Shown here: in pieces, positions 43,218 to 54,622 of the stretch
How the letters are laid out: every line of letters starts with the position of its first letter
Position numbering within the stretch: position 1 is the stretch's first letter
Assembly (NCBI GenBank): GCA_027422505.1
Contig: JAPQWV010000051.1
Span: forward strand, 3,439,501 to 3,503,500
Reading direction: 5' to 3'
Length of the DNA stretch: 64,000 nucleotides
DNA from: Craterostigma plantagineum
Taxonomy: Eukaryota > Streptophyta > Magnoliopsida > Lamiales > Linderniaceae
Notes under the pieces: model-generated
What the model was told of the DNA's origin: nothing
The model's input: only the letters and a program-made list of their open reading frames with translations
Databases searched by the model: none
Position numbers and translations under genes: made by a program

Positions 43218-45701
43218 TTCTCCCCCTTTGTGCTTGATTGCCCTTCTGCGCTATCTGTCCTCGTCGGGCATCGAAAGACCTGCGCAAGCCCATCGCGTGC
43301 TCATAGTTCCTTATGTTGTTCCTTAGCTCCAATCGCTCCTCGATGTCTTCAAGTTGTTCCATCAGAAGCGGTTGTTCTCTCACGAACCGGTGAAGATGCT
43401 TCATCGTATCTTTGTTGATTTCTTCCAATCTCCTCTCTATATTTTTCCAGATGACTTTGAACATCCCATCACAGAATTTATGAACGGCAGTCTTGAGCAT
43501 CAATATATTCTTCTTAGCAATTGGATTGTGATAGATGATGCCTAAGACTAAGCTTATGTGTACATGATTGTTGGGAAGCCCTTCGACCTCAGGTCCTTTG
43601 TTATGTGGAGCGGTCATGTTAACCTTCTTCATGTTGCTCTCCAGAGCCATCTGAAGGTCGTGTACGGCAAAGAATTTCACTTGGCGCACCATGAACCTAT
43701 AGAGTCCCTCGAGTCCTTCCTTCTTGACGAAGCCTTGAGCATCTTTATACTTCCTAGCGTACATCCAATATAGATTGTAGACTTCTTCAGCAGGAACATA
43801 CGGTAGATCACTCTCGGTTAGCTCTTCTCTAGTTCTATCTATCCGCTCGATCTGGTAGATTGGAGTTGGGATGCCGCCTTTTGCCTCGTGGACACCTATC
43901 AACTGACATATTCGAGATAAGTCTTTGAAATGACTCTTCAACTGATTTTTGGGAATCCCTAGCCTCCTATCAGGTCCTAGTTGGGTTAGCATGAACAGGT
44001 AATTCATCATCTTCTACTGTTCCCAGTGAGAGATGCCTCTGATCTCGAACTCGTTCAACTTCTTAATCTTGTCCGGTGACCTCCAGATTCGTTGACGAAC
44101 TTCTTCGAAGAATGGGATTGCTATCCTGATGTTCTCCCATGGCGTGTCGATTCGAACTGTTCCTGGAGTTAGTCTTGGTGGGGTGTCCACTCGTTGAGCA
44201 ACTAACTCTGGAAGCCTTGGGGAATTACTTCATGGTCTTCACCTTCTGAAGTCCTTCGTCGTCTATCAGAACTAGATTGACGGACGCTAATCGAAGAAAG
44301 TGTCGAACGTCCTTGAGCCTTTTACTCTGAATTATGTTGGGCATACTGTGGGTCATCCACTGTCCTTAAAAAATGTACTTGTCGAGGACTTTATATGGGT
44401 CGATTCCACGTCTTGATGTTCCCAACTGGTCTGGAGCGGTCGAGCTAGGAGTTGCTTGAGTTTCTGCCAAAGCCACAAGCATTGCGACACTTGCTTATTC
44501 TTCCGGGAGCAAGGGACTTGTGAAGGTCAGAGGAGTGGGCGGAGGTGTCCTTATTGACGGTGGGTCGATTTGGGTGGTCTGGTGCGTGGTGGTTTAGTGG
44601 GTTTGAGATTGTGATCGTGTTGTAGGACGTGAAGTATCAGCGGCTCCTGTTCTGGTCTCCATCGTGCCCGAGCTTTGTCCTTGACCGTTCGTGGATGTCC
44701 TAAGTCGATTCTCCCCCTCATGAAGGTCCTGGTTTTAGGGTCGTCATGTCGACGTTTTGTACGGAAGCCTTGACCTCGGCAAGATTGTGTAGGCGGGTCA
44801 GGATGGTCCACAAGACGTCTGAAGATATCTTTTTCTTCTAGCGTCCGGATAGGTAGCTCAAGTAAGCGGGCAACTAGAATGGAGTGGAAGTCACTGATGG
44901 GTAAGGTAGCTGGGCTGATAAGGTTGTGGGAAAGGATGTGAGTGGCGGTGGATATGGGTTGAGTAGGTGTGAGGTTTAGTCGTGACGAAGGGGCCTCTTC
45001 CCTCGGTCTTGGCGGACATCTCAATATCCGTGTGTACTCTCTCCATCAATTTATCTTCGAATGATTTGAGAGCTTCAAAGAGAGCAGCCTTGAGTCGTTC
45101 TTCGGTCGCGAACGGCGAGAACACCTCCGTTGATGGACTAGGACGGCTGATGTCGCCTGTTGGCAACCCTGAGTGAACACCGTCTCATCGGGTTTGCTTG
45201 TCGTCATGGTTGTGACGGTGCGAGACTTTCATCCAATCATTGATTTGAATCTAAAAGATACGTATCTATGTATGTTGTTACAAGTTTTGGTTGAACTTAC
45301 GTATCAGACATCTGTTCGTGCTGCGGCTCAAGATTGAGTGAAGATGGGTCCTCAGCACTTGGATTGATAACCAGGATCGTGTCTGATGTAGATGTGACAG
45401 CTGTGACGACGGGTTCATGAGATGTGAGTTGAAGTAGCGGAACCCGTCTAACCAATTGAACTTCCTCATCAGATGTCGTGGCTTCTGAGGAGGTAGCCGT
45501 GTGAGGAGTTTGTTCTCGTTCAACGTCCTCATGGGCTGGTGCTGTCAGTTGAGTCTCTTCCAGTATGATCTTGGAGATCAAAGCCTCTGTTTCAGGCGTG
45601 GTAGACTGTTGAAGTGGATTGTGCCCCATTTCTGCATCGGGGTGTGCTTCTTGTAGGAGGTCCTTAATAGACCCTTGAAACACGCCTACATGGATGGGCA
45701 T
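43201..45701 (-). pseudogene. Unrecognised minus-strand coding region upstream of a polypurine tract
   Basis: Consecutive minus-strand open pieces at 45701-45297, 45166-44891, 45024-44551 and 44010-43201 run in one direction with stops and frame changes between them. The last (269 aa; GPDRRLGIPKNQLKSHFKDL, SDLPYVPAEEVYNLYWMYAR, RRLEEINKDTMKHLHRFVRE) ends 15 bp inside the probable 3' LTR. A single TAG separates it from upstream sense sequence (IPFFEEVRQRIWRSPDKIKK). Earlier parts are Thr/Pro/Glu-rich. No gag, protease, RT or integrase motif is visible. It is most likely the accessory or gag-like gene of a degenerate LTR element; the identity is unknown. Confidence 0.45.
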
Positions 45702-45834
45702 TTAAAGCTCCGAGTTCAGCAACTGGAGCTTCGACTTCTAACTCTTGAGCCACTTGGTCTATCACGTGGTGTCAAGATCTTGTGGTGAAGTCTCCACTTC
45801 TAGTTCCTGTGCCACTTGATCAATCAGCTCGGCC

Positions 45835-46985
45835 TCAGGTCTTGATCAACCATTCGTAAGACATCGTACTTGAACCGTCACCTAGAGACAACAACGAAAA
45901 CTTTCCATCATCACATATAACTGGAGGCCTCTCGAGTACATCATGATCCGGCATAGTCACCCCGCCATCCAACACTGTTGAATCATCATCAAGATCAACC
46001 AACACCGAATAATCCTGAATTAGCACTGATTGAACCTCAAGCAACTTCGAATCGTCTTCAACCATAGAGGAATTTTCACAAGACACTAACGATTGTAATT
46101 GAGAATTTCCACACTCCAAAGCCTCTAAAAGAGTTTTTTGCTGACATATAGTCACTAAGACTTGCAGTTCTAACGGTAGGCCGGCGATAAACACATCCGC
46201 GAAGTATGACTCAGAAGATTCAAAACTTTCGATCAGAAGCACCCTTGCCTTTAACTCTTCGAATTTTTCAACGTACTCATCGGAAGCTCCAATCATTTTA
46301 ATTTTTTCGAACTCACGTATGACTTTGCCTTCTCTAAGGTCTTCAAAGCGGTAAGAGATCAGGTCTAAAAAGTGAGACCAATTCAATTCCACTCGACTGT
46401 AATACCATGCAGCTGCTTTGCCTTCAAGGTGCATCGAAGCGATTGAAATTTTTTGCTTATAATCAACATTAAGTCTTAACTTGAAATAACCCATATATTT
46501 CATGATCCAATTTCTAGGATATGTTCCATCAAACCTAGGAAATTCCAAACGATGCACAACGCTAATGTTGACGTGAGACGCACGTTGATTGTTCTGAAAA
46601 TTGAAGGTACCTCGTGATTTGGGAGTATATCTTCACTGTTGTAGTTTTGCAACACCTAATGACCCAAATTGCAGTGGCGTGCCTAAAATTGAAGCAGTTT
46701 CCGGTATGTAGTTCTCCTTATTCCTGATTCGTCTGTTGCAACGGTAGTGAAGATAAAAGGTTAGAAATGTTTTCAAGCTTGCTGGCAAAGAGTTCCTGAG
46801 TATTAGAGATGTTATCGAGTTTGGTAGCAATGGATTGATTCTGTTCTTTCACTTCTTCACATAAGTTAGATCTGTAGCCTCAATCTGGGAGAAACCTTCC
46901 TGGATACGAATTTCCGCAGCGGCTAAAGTTTGATATGTCTTCCTTTGTTTGTCTTGCAGCTCCTTCAATCGAGTATTATCAGCCA
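45835..46985 (-). pseudogene. Ty3/gypsy (chromovirus-like) gag remnant
   Basis: The minus strand begins at the ATG 46985 (MADNTRLKELQDKQRKTYQT). After frame changes around 46560-46870 it gives LEFPRFDGTYPRNWIMKYMG, SMHLEGKAAAWYY, FEELKARVLLIESFE and ADVFIAGLPLELQVLV. This is the retrotransposon-gag fold of Reina-like chromoviruses. The ATG is 14 bp after the primer-binding site. Pol is missing; downstream lies the unrelated region described above. Confidence 0.85.
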
Positions 46986-46999
46986 TGACCAGAAATCGA

Positions 47000-47011
47000 G
47001 CTCTGATACCA
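47000..47011 (-). other. Primer-binding site, initiator Met tRNA type
   Basis: On the minus strand TGGTATCAGAGC, a perfect match to the usual plant retroelement site, starts one base after the LTR end. Confidence 0.85.
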
Positions 47012-47012
47012 A

Positions 47013-47281
47013 TTGTCACGAACTGAGGTCGCGACGGAGAAGAAGAAGATTAATCGAAGCGACGACCGAAGAGAAGAGAATTAGAGAAGATAATTGATAT
47101 TCATTTTTCTTTAATGAAAATAGTTTCCAATTACAGTACTTATACTAACATGTATTACTAGTATGGGCTCAAGATAAGATAAACAATGCCCACTCCACAT
47201 AACAAAGCCAGTCCATGTAGCGAGGCCCAATCATGCTTCGTCGCCCAATTAGACATTGACTTCACTTGTCGGGTCATGACA
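47013..47281 (-). repeat. 5' LTR of the chromovirus-like element, 269 bp
   Basis: The minus strand begins TGTCATGACCCGAC and ends GTTCGTGACA (TGTCA/TGACA). Only this LTR and gag remain. Short LTRs like this suit Reina-type elements. Confidence 0.8.
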
Positions 47282-48060
47282 GTGTTCCACGAAAAACTTC
47301 CCTCCCAAACGGCTCTTGGCGCGACTTTTCCAACTTAACGATCACTCACAATATTCGAACCTAACACCCAAAACACAAAGGAAAAACGGGTTAGAGGGAG
47401 CCGGACTGGTTCCGGCGACGCCCCTCCGATGCTTAAGTTGGTTTTCTTCCTCAAAAAAGGTTAAACACAGGTGCTAGGAATCAAAGTAGGTGTTTTTGTT
47501 TTTAAAAATGCGTACCTTTAAAATGATTTAACCGTTACCTTTTATACTGACCTCATCCTCTCTCGCCTTGACATGTTCGTTACCCAAGTCCACCCTTTCG
47601 CGGACTTTACGCGGAGACGTGGTCTTCCCCACCACTCCACGTTCTTTACCACGTTCTTCTTATGTCGTTCTTCCTCAATTCTCCTTCCAAACTCTCCCCC
47701 CTCAGGGTGGAACTGCCTTGGTCGGGCCTTCCTATCTTTCTCGGAAAGATCCATCTTGTTCGGCCTCAATCCTTCTGCGTCTTCGGACGGACTCGGCCGG
47801 CTTCACTACGCCTCGGGATTGACCTGCTCGGGTTGCTCTCGGTTTCTGTCCTCGGGAGGAATGTCTTGCTCGTCCCTGACTTTTCTAAGGTTTCCCCTCC
47901 TCTCGGACCATCTTCTCGGGGTATCCCTCTCGCCCCTGAATTCTTGCGGGTTATCCCCTGCCCTCAGGTTGCTCTTGGGATTGCCCGGTTCTTTCATTAC
48001 TTCCTTTTTTTCCCGTCTTCATGCTTTGCGGGTTTCTTTAGCGTTAGCCGAAAATTCGGT
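47282..48060. other. GC-richer segment with open frames, probable retroelement LTR debris
   Basis: Overlapping plus-strand frames of 84-177 codons between 47568 and 48195 have Ser/Leu/Pro-rich translations with no recognisable motif. Words such as 'ctcgggattg', 'ctcgggagg' and 'ccggcgacgcccctccgatg' resemble plant gypsy LTR sequence and the Tat element's base use. No LTR border could be placed. Confidence 0.35.
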
Positions 48061-48430
48061 AACAAACTACATGAATTTAAGTGGGAAATTTTAATTAGAG
48101 ATTTTGATAAAACTCAATTTCACTTTAGTTTTAGACGTTTTTTTGACTCGTTCATAAGATTCGGTGTGTCTATGAGTGTGTATTATATATACTAGTACAT
48201 AACCACATTCTATGCATGTGTGATATATAAATATTTTTTATATTTTATGTTATTTTTAAATTAAATTATAAGTTTAATTTTATTCTTTTATTATGTATAA
48301 GAAAATTTATTTGAGGATATAATTGTAATTATTTTAACAATATTATGGGTAAAGTTGTAATTAAATCAGACACACCAAATTGATTAAGAGGTAGTTATTA
48401 TAAGCCTGTCCCACTAGATAAAATAGAAAG

Positions 48431-48435
<5 letters not shown>

Positions 48436-48460
<25 letters not shown>
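48436..48460. repeat. (TA)n microsatellite
   Basis: An 'at' run of about 25 bases followed by interrupted 'atatataatat'. Confidence 0.7.
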
Positions 48461-48464
<4 letters not shown>

Positions 48465-48542
48465 TAATATTAGCAAATTATGGATGAAATAAGAAGAAAA
48501 CTTCTCAAAAGTCAACGTCAACTAACTTCATTTGCAAATTGC

Positions 48543-48604
48543 ACGGGAATTACTATTCATCGCCCTATTTTTTCTAGTCGACATGAGGGCGGTGAATACT
48601 AATT
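48543..48604. repeat. Small palindromic relic related to the 51.4 kb inverted-repeat ends
   Basis: 'gggaattactattcatcgccct' and 'agggcggtgaatactaattc' form an inverted pair around a 20-bp centre. The word GGGA.TTACTATT.(A/C)CGCCC is the same as the terminus of the element at 51449-54912, so this is probably a tiny deletion derivative. Confidence 0.55.
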
Positions 48605-48730
48605 CAGTATATAAAATCTGGTGTTTCATATGAAGCGTACGGTCACTACGGATAATTATTACTGAAGACGCGTTATACGGGAACATCGTCATTGTCTCCA
48701 CACACACACACACGCATCACAAAAACACAA

Positions 48731-49019
48731 ATGCTTCGAACGAATGACAACTGGGAGAAATTGGTTGCAGCAGTCATAAAGAAGCAATAGCTTTGGGAGC
48801 TCTTTCATGCCCCTTCGAGATCTCCAAGTGTGCTATCGGAAGCATCGTCCTCTGATATCATTGGAAATTCGAGCATCGGAAAGCTCGTTTCGGTATCAGA
48901 TTTTGTTCCGGTTTTTGACGTGGAAGACGACGTCAAATTAAAACTCACTGATTTATCATTATGCTGCACTGATTGGCTTTGTTTGACCAGTTGTGTGATA
49001 ACTGATAATATTGATTGAT
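48731..49019 (+). pseudogene. Possible gene fragment, unrecognised
   Basis: From an ATG at 48731 the frame reads MLRTNDNWEKLVAAVIKKQ, then TAG, then LWELFHAPSRSPSVLSEASS and onward to TDNID. The composition looks like the start of a real plant protein (NWEKLV..HxxSRxPS), but an in-frame stop breaks it and no downstream exon is evident before the MITE at 49148. I cannot name the family. Confidence 0.35.
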
Positions 49020-49147
49020 TCGTTGACTTGCTATCATTTTGCTGATAATGGAGGAAATGAGTTAAGAAGCTGAATTAAATAGAGATGGCATTTTACCTTC
49101 CTAGTTGGAGTAGAAGTGTAGTAGTGCCTAGGTAAATGATTGTTTAA

Positions 49148-49715
49148 TAGGGGTGTCCAAATGTCGGTTAACCGACGGAACCAAACCGAAACCGAAATTT
49201 CGGTTCGGTTTTCGGTTTGTATTTTGATAACCGAAAAAAATTCGGTTCGGTTCGGTTTTTTACCTTGGTTAACCGAACCAAACCGAATAACCGAAGTCTT
49301 TTTTTTTAAAAAAATTTTAATACATATATATTATATAAAATATATAATGATATATTTTTATGTCTTATTTAATAATTTAATAATATATCCACCATATTTA
49401 AAAAAATATGTAAAATATTAGGTAAATGGAAATTTTATACAAATATATATATGATAATATTTATTTATAATATAAATAAAATTAATAAAATAAAATATGG
49501 GGTAAATAAAAATTTTATACAAATAAATATATGATAATAAAATATATAATTTAAATCATATTAATATTATTATTTTTTATTTTTTTATTAAAGTTCGACT
49601 TTTTGGTCGGTTAACCGAACCGAACCGAAAAAAAATTCGGTAAAAACCGAACCGAATAGTTTCGGTTTCGGTTTTCGGTTTATGAAATTCTCGAACTACC
49701 GAATGAACACCCCTA
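49148..49715. mobile_element. hAT MITE, first of a head-to-head pair
   Basis: Begins TAGGGGTGTCCAAATGTCGG and ends GAATGAACACCCCTA, 568 bp, closely matching the MITE at 40597-41201 throughout, including the AT core. Confidence 0.85.
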
Positions 49716-50290
49716 AATAACCGAACCGAACCGAGAATTTCATAAACCGAAACCGGACCGAAACAATTCGGTTTGGTTTCGGTTTTTACCGAATTTTTTT
49801 CGGTTCGGTTCGATTAACCGACCAAAAACCTGAATTTTTAATAAAAAAATAAAAAAAATATTAATACGATTTTAATTATATATTTTTATTATCATATTTT
49901 TATTTGTATAAAATTTTCATTTACCCCATCTTTTCCATATTTTAGTAAATATATTAATTTTATTTATATATATTATCATATATATATTTGAATAAATTTA
50001 TGATTTACCTAATATTTTCCATATTTATTAAATATGGTGGGTATATTATTAATTTATTAAATAAGATATAAAAATATATCATTATATATTTTATATAATA
50101 ATATATATGTATTAAAATTTAAAAAAAAAAGAATTTGGTTATTCGGTTTACCGAGGTAAAAAACCGAAACCGTACCGAATTTTTTTCGGTTATCAAAATA
50201 CAAACCGAAAACCGAACCGAAACTCTTCGGTTCGGTATTCGGTACGAACCCGGTTCGGTTCGGTCGGTTAATCGACATTTGAACACCCTA
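49716..50290. mobile_element. hAT MITE, second of the pair, inverted
   Basis: An inverted copy of the same family runs from 'ccgagaatttcataaaccg' to 'cgacatttgaacaccct'. Its inner terminal repeat is missing where it abuts the first copy. Together the two form a near-palindrome of about 1.14 kb. No clear target duplication surrounds the pair. Confidence 0.8.
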
Positions 50291-50741
50291 CCCCTATCCA
50301 CATCATTATAAGGGTCACTCTTTCCAAGGGGAAGAACGCCTCGCTAGTTACGTAAAACCAAGAAGAATCTAAAACTATAGCAGCTATGCTTATCAAGGAT
50401 TAAAAGCAGATATGAAACTACCTCAACCAAGATTCGTGGTCACTTGGGACTATCTCAAGATTAACATACAGAGTCAATAGGATGAATATCACGAGCTAAC
50501 AACCGAAGAAACACCTATATCTAAACATACGTTCGATACATAAAATGGAAAATTCTCGAACAAGGATTTTTTCTGTATCAGTGTCACTTACATCAAAAAA
50601 GAATCTCAGTTTTCAACCTCCGATATAAATTATTCAGAATCCATCAATCAATTCTATAAAAAGTTATCCCAACAATTAGGAAAAAGACTACGAATCTCAA
50701 CCAATTAGATCGACCCAGAAAAAGAAACCCAAGTAAAAAGA

Positions 50742-51254
50742 TTACGCGTTTTCGCCAGAAACCTCCAAAGATCCCACCTTTTCTTGACTGCCGCCATCGC
50801 CGCCGGCCAATTCCTCCGGCGGCTGCTTCGCAGCCTCTGCTTCAGCTGCTTTCTCAGCTTCCAAAAGGGGAGCGTAGTAATCAGAATGCACCTCCATGCA
50901 CTTCTTCAAAGCTGCAGTTACTTGAAAGCACTTCTCAACGATGTCTTCTTTATTCCTCTCGCCTTCTTCGACGCACTTTTCCCAATCGACGAACTCTTCC
51001 CTGCATCCGCCGCCCTTCATATACAAGCAGAAACCACACTCGCCTTCTTCCTCTTCTTCTTCTTCGTCTTCTCCGGCGGATTCTCTGCCCTTTTCTTGGG
51101 GATCGTCCCCGCCTTCGTTGGGAATCTGTCGATCTTCTGAGGAAATTGATGGGTTTTCCTGTTCTTTTTTAGGATCGCCGCGGCCGCCAACGACTCCTTC
51201 CTTGGATGGGATTTCTGGGGATTCTTGAATTGGGTTTGAGGAGGAAGTCGCCAT
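50742..51254 (-). CDS. GCK-domain protein, single exon, 170 aa
   Basis: The start is the ATG at 51254 (MATSSSNPIQESPEIPSKEG). The first half is acidic and probably disordered, with an EEEEEEE run. The GCK domain follows (about 90-150): CGFCLYMKGGGCREEFVDWE, NKEDIVEKCFQVTAALKKCM and HSDYYAPLLEAEK. Four of its cysteines fall in a CX2C..CX(n)C arrangement typical of this small plant and protist domain, which resembles the twin-Cys helical proteins of mitochondria. The molecular role of the family is not established. The tail is Ala/Glu/Gly-rich. The frame is intact with no intron. Transcription runs away from the satellite-bearing element that begins about 195 bp upstream of its ATG. Confidence 0.88.
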   Translation of the reverse strand: MATSSSNPIQESPEIPSKEGVVGGRGDPKKEQENPSISSEDRQIPNEGGDDPQEKGRESAGEDEEEEEEEGECGFCLYMKGGGCREEFVDWEKCVEEGERNKEDIVEKCFQVTAALKKCMEVHSDYYAPLLEAEKAAEAEAAKQPPEELAGGDGGSQEKVGSLEVSGENA

Positions 51255-51653
51255 GGTGGAGTTAGGGTTTGGTTTCAATGCGTCAATGGTGGGCGGCGGC
51301 TTCTTTTGGGTGGGTGCTCTGAAATCTCAATTTCCTTAAACCCTTCCTACGTTTATTAATTAATTTCCTTGATTTGAAGCGGTATGCCTTTTTTGACTAG
51401 ATGAACAAGATCCATCTCGAAGGGGTTCAGATGTCAAAATTAGGAGGGGGAGTTACTATTTACCGCCCCCTTTTTACTAGTCACCGCCCCCTAAAGGGCT
51501 GAAAAAAGACATTTTTGCCCTTCTGATATTTAAATCAATTTAAAAAGAAAAAACTAACTAAATATATAATTCTGGTACGAAATTCCGAAAACTACATACA
51601 CAAATAAATTTCGAACGACCGATCGATAAGGAAATTCGAACGAAATTTTCGAC

Positions 51654-51955
51654 CGGGCCTTGTGCGGGCCGAACTGGAATTTCGGTCGGGCCATGTGCGG
51701 GCCGAATTGGAATTTCGGTCGGGCCTTGTGCGGGCCGAAAATGTTGTTTGGCCCGCACAAGGCCCGACCGAAATTGTTGTTCGGCCCGCACAAGGCCCGA
51801 CCGAAATTGTTGTTCGGTCCGCACAAGGCCCGACCGAAATTCCACTTCGGCCCGCACAAGGCCCGACCGAAATTCCAGTTCGGCCGCACAAGGCCCGACC
51901 GAAAATCCAGTTCGGCCCGCACAAGGCCCAACCGAAATTCCAGTTCGGCCCACCA
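51654..51955. repeat. 33-bp repeat array with internal inversion
   Basis: The unit 'ggcccgcacaaggcccgacc' plus 'gaaatt(g/c)(t/c)(t/a)gttc' is 33 bp. Two to three units run in one orientation to about 51735, then about seven in the other. The unit is a multiple of three without stops, so all six frames stay open for about 100 codons. The resulting 'proteins' are repeat translations. Confidence 0.9.
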
Positions 51956-52129
51956 GACCCGATTTTTTCAATTTTTCGTTTTTTTTATTTTTTATTGTAA
52001 TTTATAAAAACTCAACATATATAGTAGTATTTAGGGATTGAACCCATGACCTCTACTAGATAAAGAAAGTAGTTATCCATTGGACTATATAGCTTTTTAT
52101 TAACAATTATGACATATATAAAATATATA

Positions 52130-54362
52130 ACGAAAAAATAACCCAATTAAATAATCGAATTAAATAATACAAAATAATCCAATTAAATAACTAATTAAAT
52201 AATCCAATTAAATAATCTAATTAAATAATCGAATTAAATAATCTAATTAAATAATTGAATTAAATAATACAAAATAATCCAATCAAATAATCTAATTAAA
52301 TAATCGAATTAAATAATACAAAATAATCCAATTAAATAATCTAATTAAATAATCTAATTAAATAACTAATTAAGTAATTGAATTTAATAATACAAAATAA
52401 TCCAATTAAATAATCTAATTAAATAATCGAATTAAATAATACAAAATAATCCAATTAAATAATCTAATTAAGTAATCCAATTAAATAATCTAATTAAATA
52501 ATTGAATTAAATAATACAAAATAATCCAATTAAATAAGCTAATTAAGTAATCCAATTAAATAATCTAATTAAATAATCGAATTAAATAATACAAAATAAT
52601 CCAATTAAATAATCTAATTAAATAATCCAATTAAATAATACGAAATAATCCAATTAAATAATCGAATTAAATAATCCTATTAAATAATCGAAATAAATAA
52701 TCCAATTAAATAATCTAATTAAATAATCGAATTAAATAATACAAAATAATCCAATTAAATAATCGAATTAAATAATCCTATTAAATAATCGAAATAAATA
52801 ATCCAATTAAATAATCTAATTAAATAATCCAATTCAATAATTGAATTAAATAATCCAATTAAATAATCTAATTAAATAATTCAATTAAATAATCGAAATA
52901 AATAAGCTCACGTGTTACATCTTAATCGACGAAATGACCTCTGAATCATTTATTGCAGGGCTTCCTCGATGTCACCTAATGCAAGAATGGCAAGAATCGC
53001 ATCACTCTAAAGCATGCACACAATCGAGCCGCCAGCTTGACCTCACTATTGAGCATCCAATTAAATAATCTAATTAAATAATCTAATTAAATAATCCAAT
53101 TAAATAATCCAATTAAATAATTTAATTACATAATCCAATTAAATAATACCAATAAATAATCGTGGTGAAACGACGCGTACGGACGAGTTCCGAGCCAGGC
53201 TGAATGAGATCAACGACCGGTGGCGACAGGCTCTTTGACGCTGTTGCTATTGTTTTTTTTTTTATCTTTTATTGTATCGGACGGATTTTCTATATGTTTT
53301 CAATATTTCTTTGCATATTTATTCCGTTTCGAATATAAATATAAAAATAAATAATCCAAATAAATAATACCAATAAATAATACAAATAAATAATCCAAAT
53401 AAATAATACAAATACATAATCCAAATAAATAATATAAATAAAACATACAAATAAATAATCCAAATAAATAATACAAATAAATAATATAAATAAAATATAC
53501 AAAAAAATAATCCAAATAAATAATACAAATAAATAATACCAATAAATAATCGTGGTGAAACGACGCGTACGGACGAGTTCCGAGCCAGGCTGAATGAGAT
53601 CAACGACCGGTGGCGACAGGCTCTTTGACGCTGTTGCTATTGTTTTTTTTTTTATCTTTTATTGTATCGGACGGATTTTCTATATGTTTTCAATATTTCT
53701 TTGCATATTTATTCCGTTTCGAATATAAATATAAAAATAAATAATCCAAATAAATAATACCAATAAATAATACAAATAAATAATCCAAATAAATAATACA
53801 ATTACATAATCCAAATAAATAATATAAATAAAACATACAAATAAATAATCCAAATAAATAATACAAATAAATAATATAAATAAAATATACTAAAAAATAA
53901 TCCAAATAAATAATACAAATAAATAATACCAATAAATAATCCAAATAAATAATCCGAATAAATAATCCAAATAAATAATATAAACAAAAATATACAAATA
54001 AATAATACAAATAAATAATCCAAATAAATAATACCAATAAATAATACAAAAAAATAATACAAATAAATAATCCAAATATATAATACAAATACATAATCCA
54101 AATAAATAATACCAATAAATAATACAAATAAATAATACAAATAAATAATCCAAATAAATAATACAAATAAATAATATAAATAATATATACAAATAAATAA
54201 TCCAAATAAATAATACAAATAAATAATATAAATAAAATATACAAATAAATAATCCAAATAAATAATCCAAATAAATAATACAAATAAATAATATAAATAA
54301 AATATACAAATAAATAATCCAAATAAATAATACAAATAAATAATCCAAATAAATAAATAAAT
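52130..54362. repeat. 13-bp AT satellite, two variants
   Basis: The first variant, 52130-53160, is 'cyaattaaataat' with a higher-order alternation (cc-, ct-, cg-aattaaataat, acaaaataat). The second, 53341-54362, is '(c/a)caaataaataat'. It is interrupted by a 150-bp GC-richer scrap (52908-53058) and the duplicated segment at 53161-53940. Long Tyr/Leu/Ile open frames on the minus strand are satellite translations. Confidence 0.92.
53161..53940. repeat. 390-bp tandem duplication carrying a coding scrap
   Basis: 53161-53550 and 53551-53940 are nearly identical. Each opens with a plus-strand frame RGETTRTDEFRARLNEINDR then WRQAL and TGA, looking like the C-terminus of a protein. A T run and the 13-bp satellite follow. 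The parent gene is not recognised. Confidence 0.88.
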
Positions 54363-54380
54363 AAAAATTAAAAAAAAAAA

Positions 54381-54622
54381 AATTGTGACCGAAATCGAAT
54401 TTCGGCTACCCAAAGAGGCGACCGAAAAACGATTTCGGTTACGTCTAAGGTAACCGAACAATAATTTCGGTAGTCGTAAGGGGTGACCGAACAACAATTT
54501 CGGTCACCTCTTGGGCTGACCGAAATGAAATTTCGGTCGTCCCAAGAGGTGACCGAAATTGTTGTTCGGTCACCTCTTTGGGTAGCCGAAATTCGATTTC
54601 GGTCACAATTTTTTTTTTTATT
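54381..54622. repeat. Hairpin of about 240 bp made of ACCGAAAT/ATTTCGGT units
   Basis: 'aattgtgaccgaaatcgaat' and 'ttcggctacccaaagaggcg' at the left reappear reversed at the right (to 54622). The centre near 54500 consists of further inverted 'gaccgaa' and 'ttcggtc' blocks. It uses the same words as the 33-bp array on the other side of the satellite. Confidence 0.88.

Noticed and set aside
47573..48195. Plus-strand frames of 173 and 177 codons
   Set aside because: Ser/Leu-rich with no motif, in sequence resembling retroelement LTR DNA; the frames overlap each other.
51554..52041. Six overlapping frames of 97-137 codons with repeats such as GPHKARPKF
   Set aside because: All come from the 33-bp array and all six frames are open. 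No start context, splice sites or family match.
53290..54497. Long minus-strand Tyr/Leu/Ile frames (up to 231 codons) that look like membrane proteins
   Set aside because: They are translations of the 13-bp AT satellite; a 39-bp period of stop-free units gives open frames by chance.
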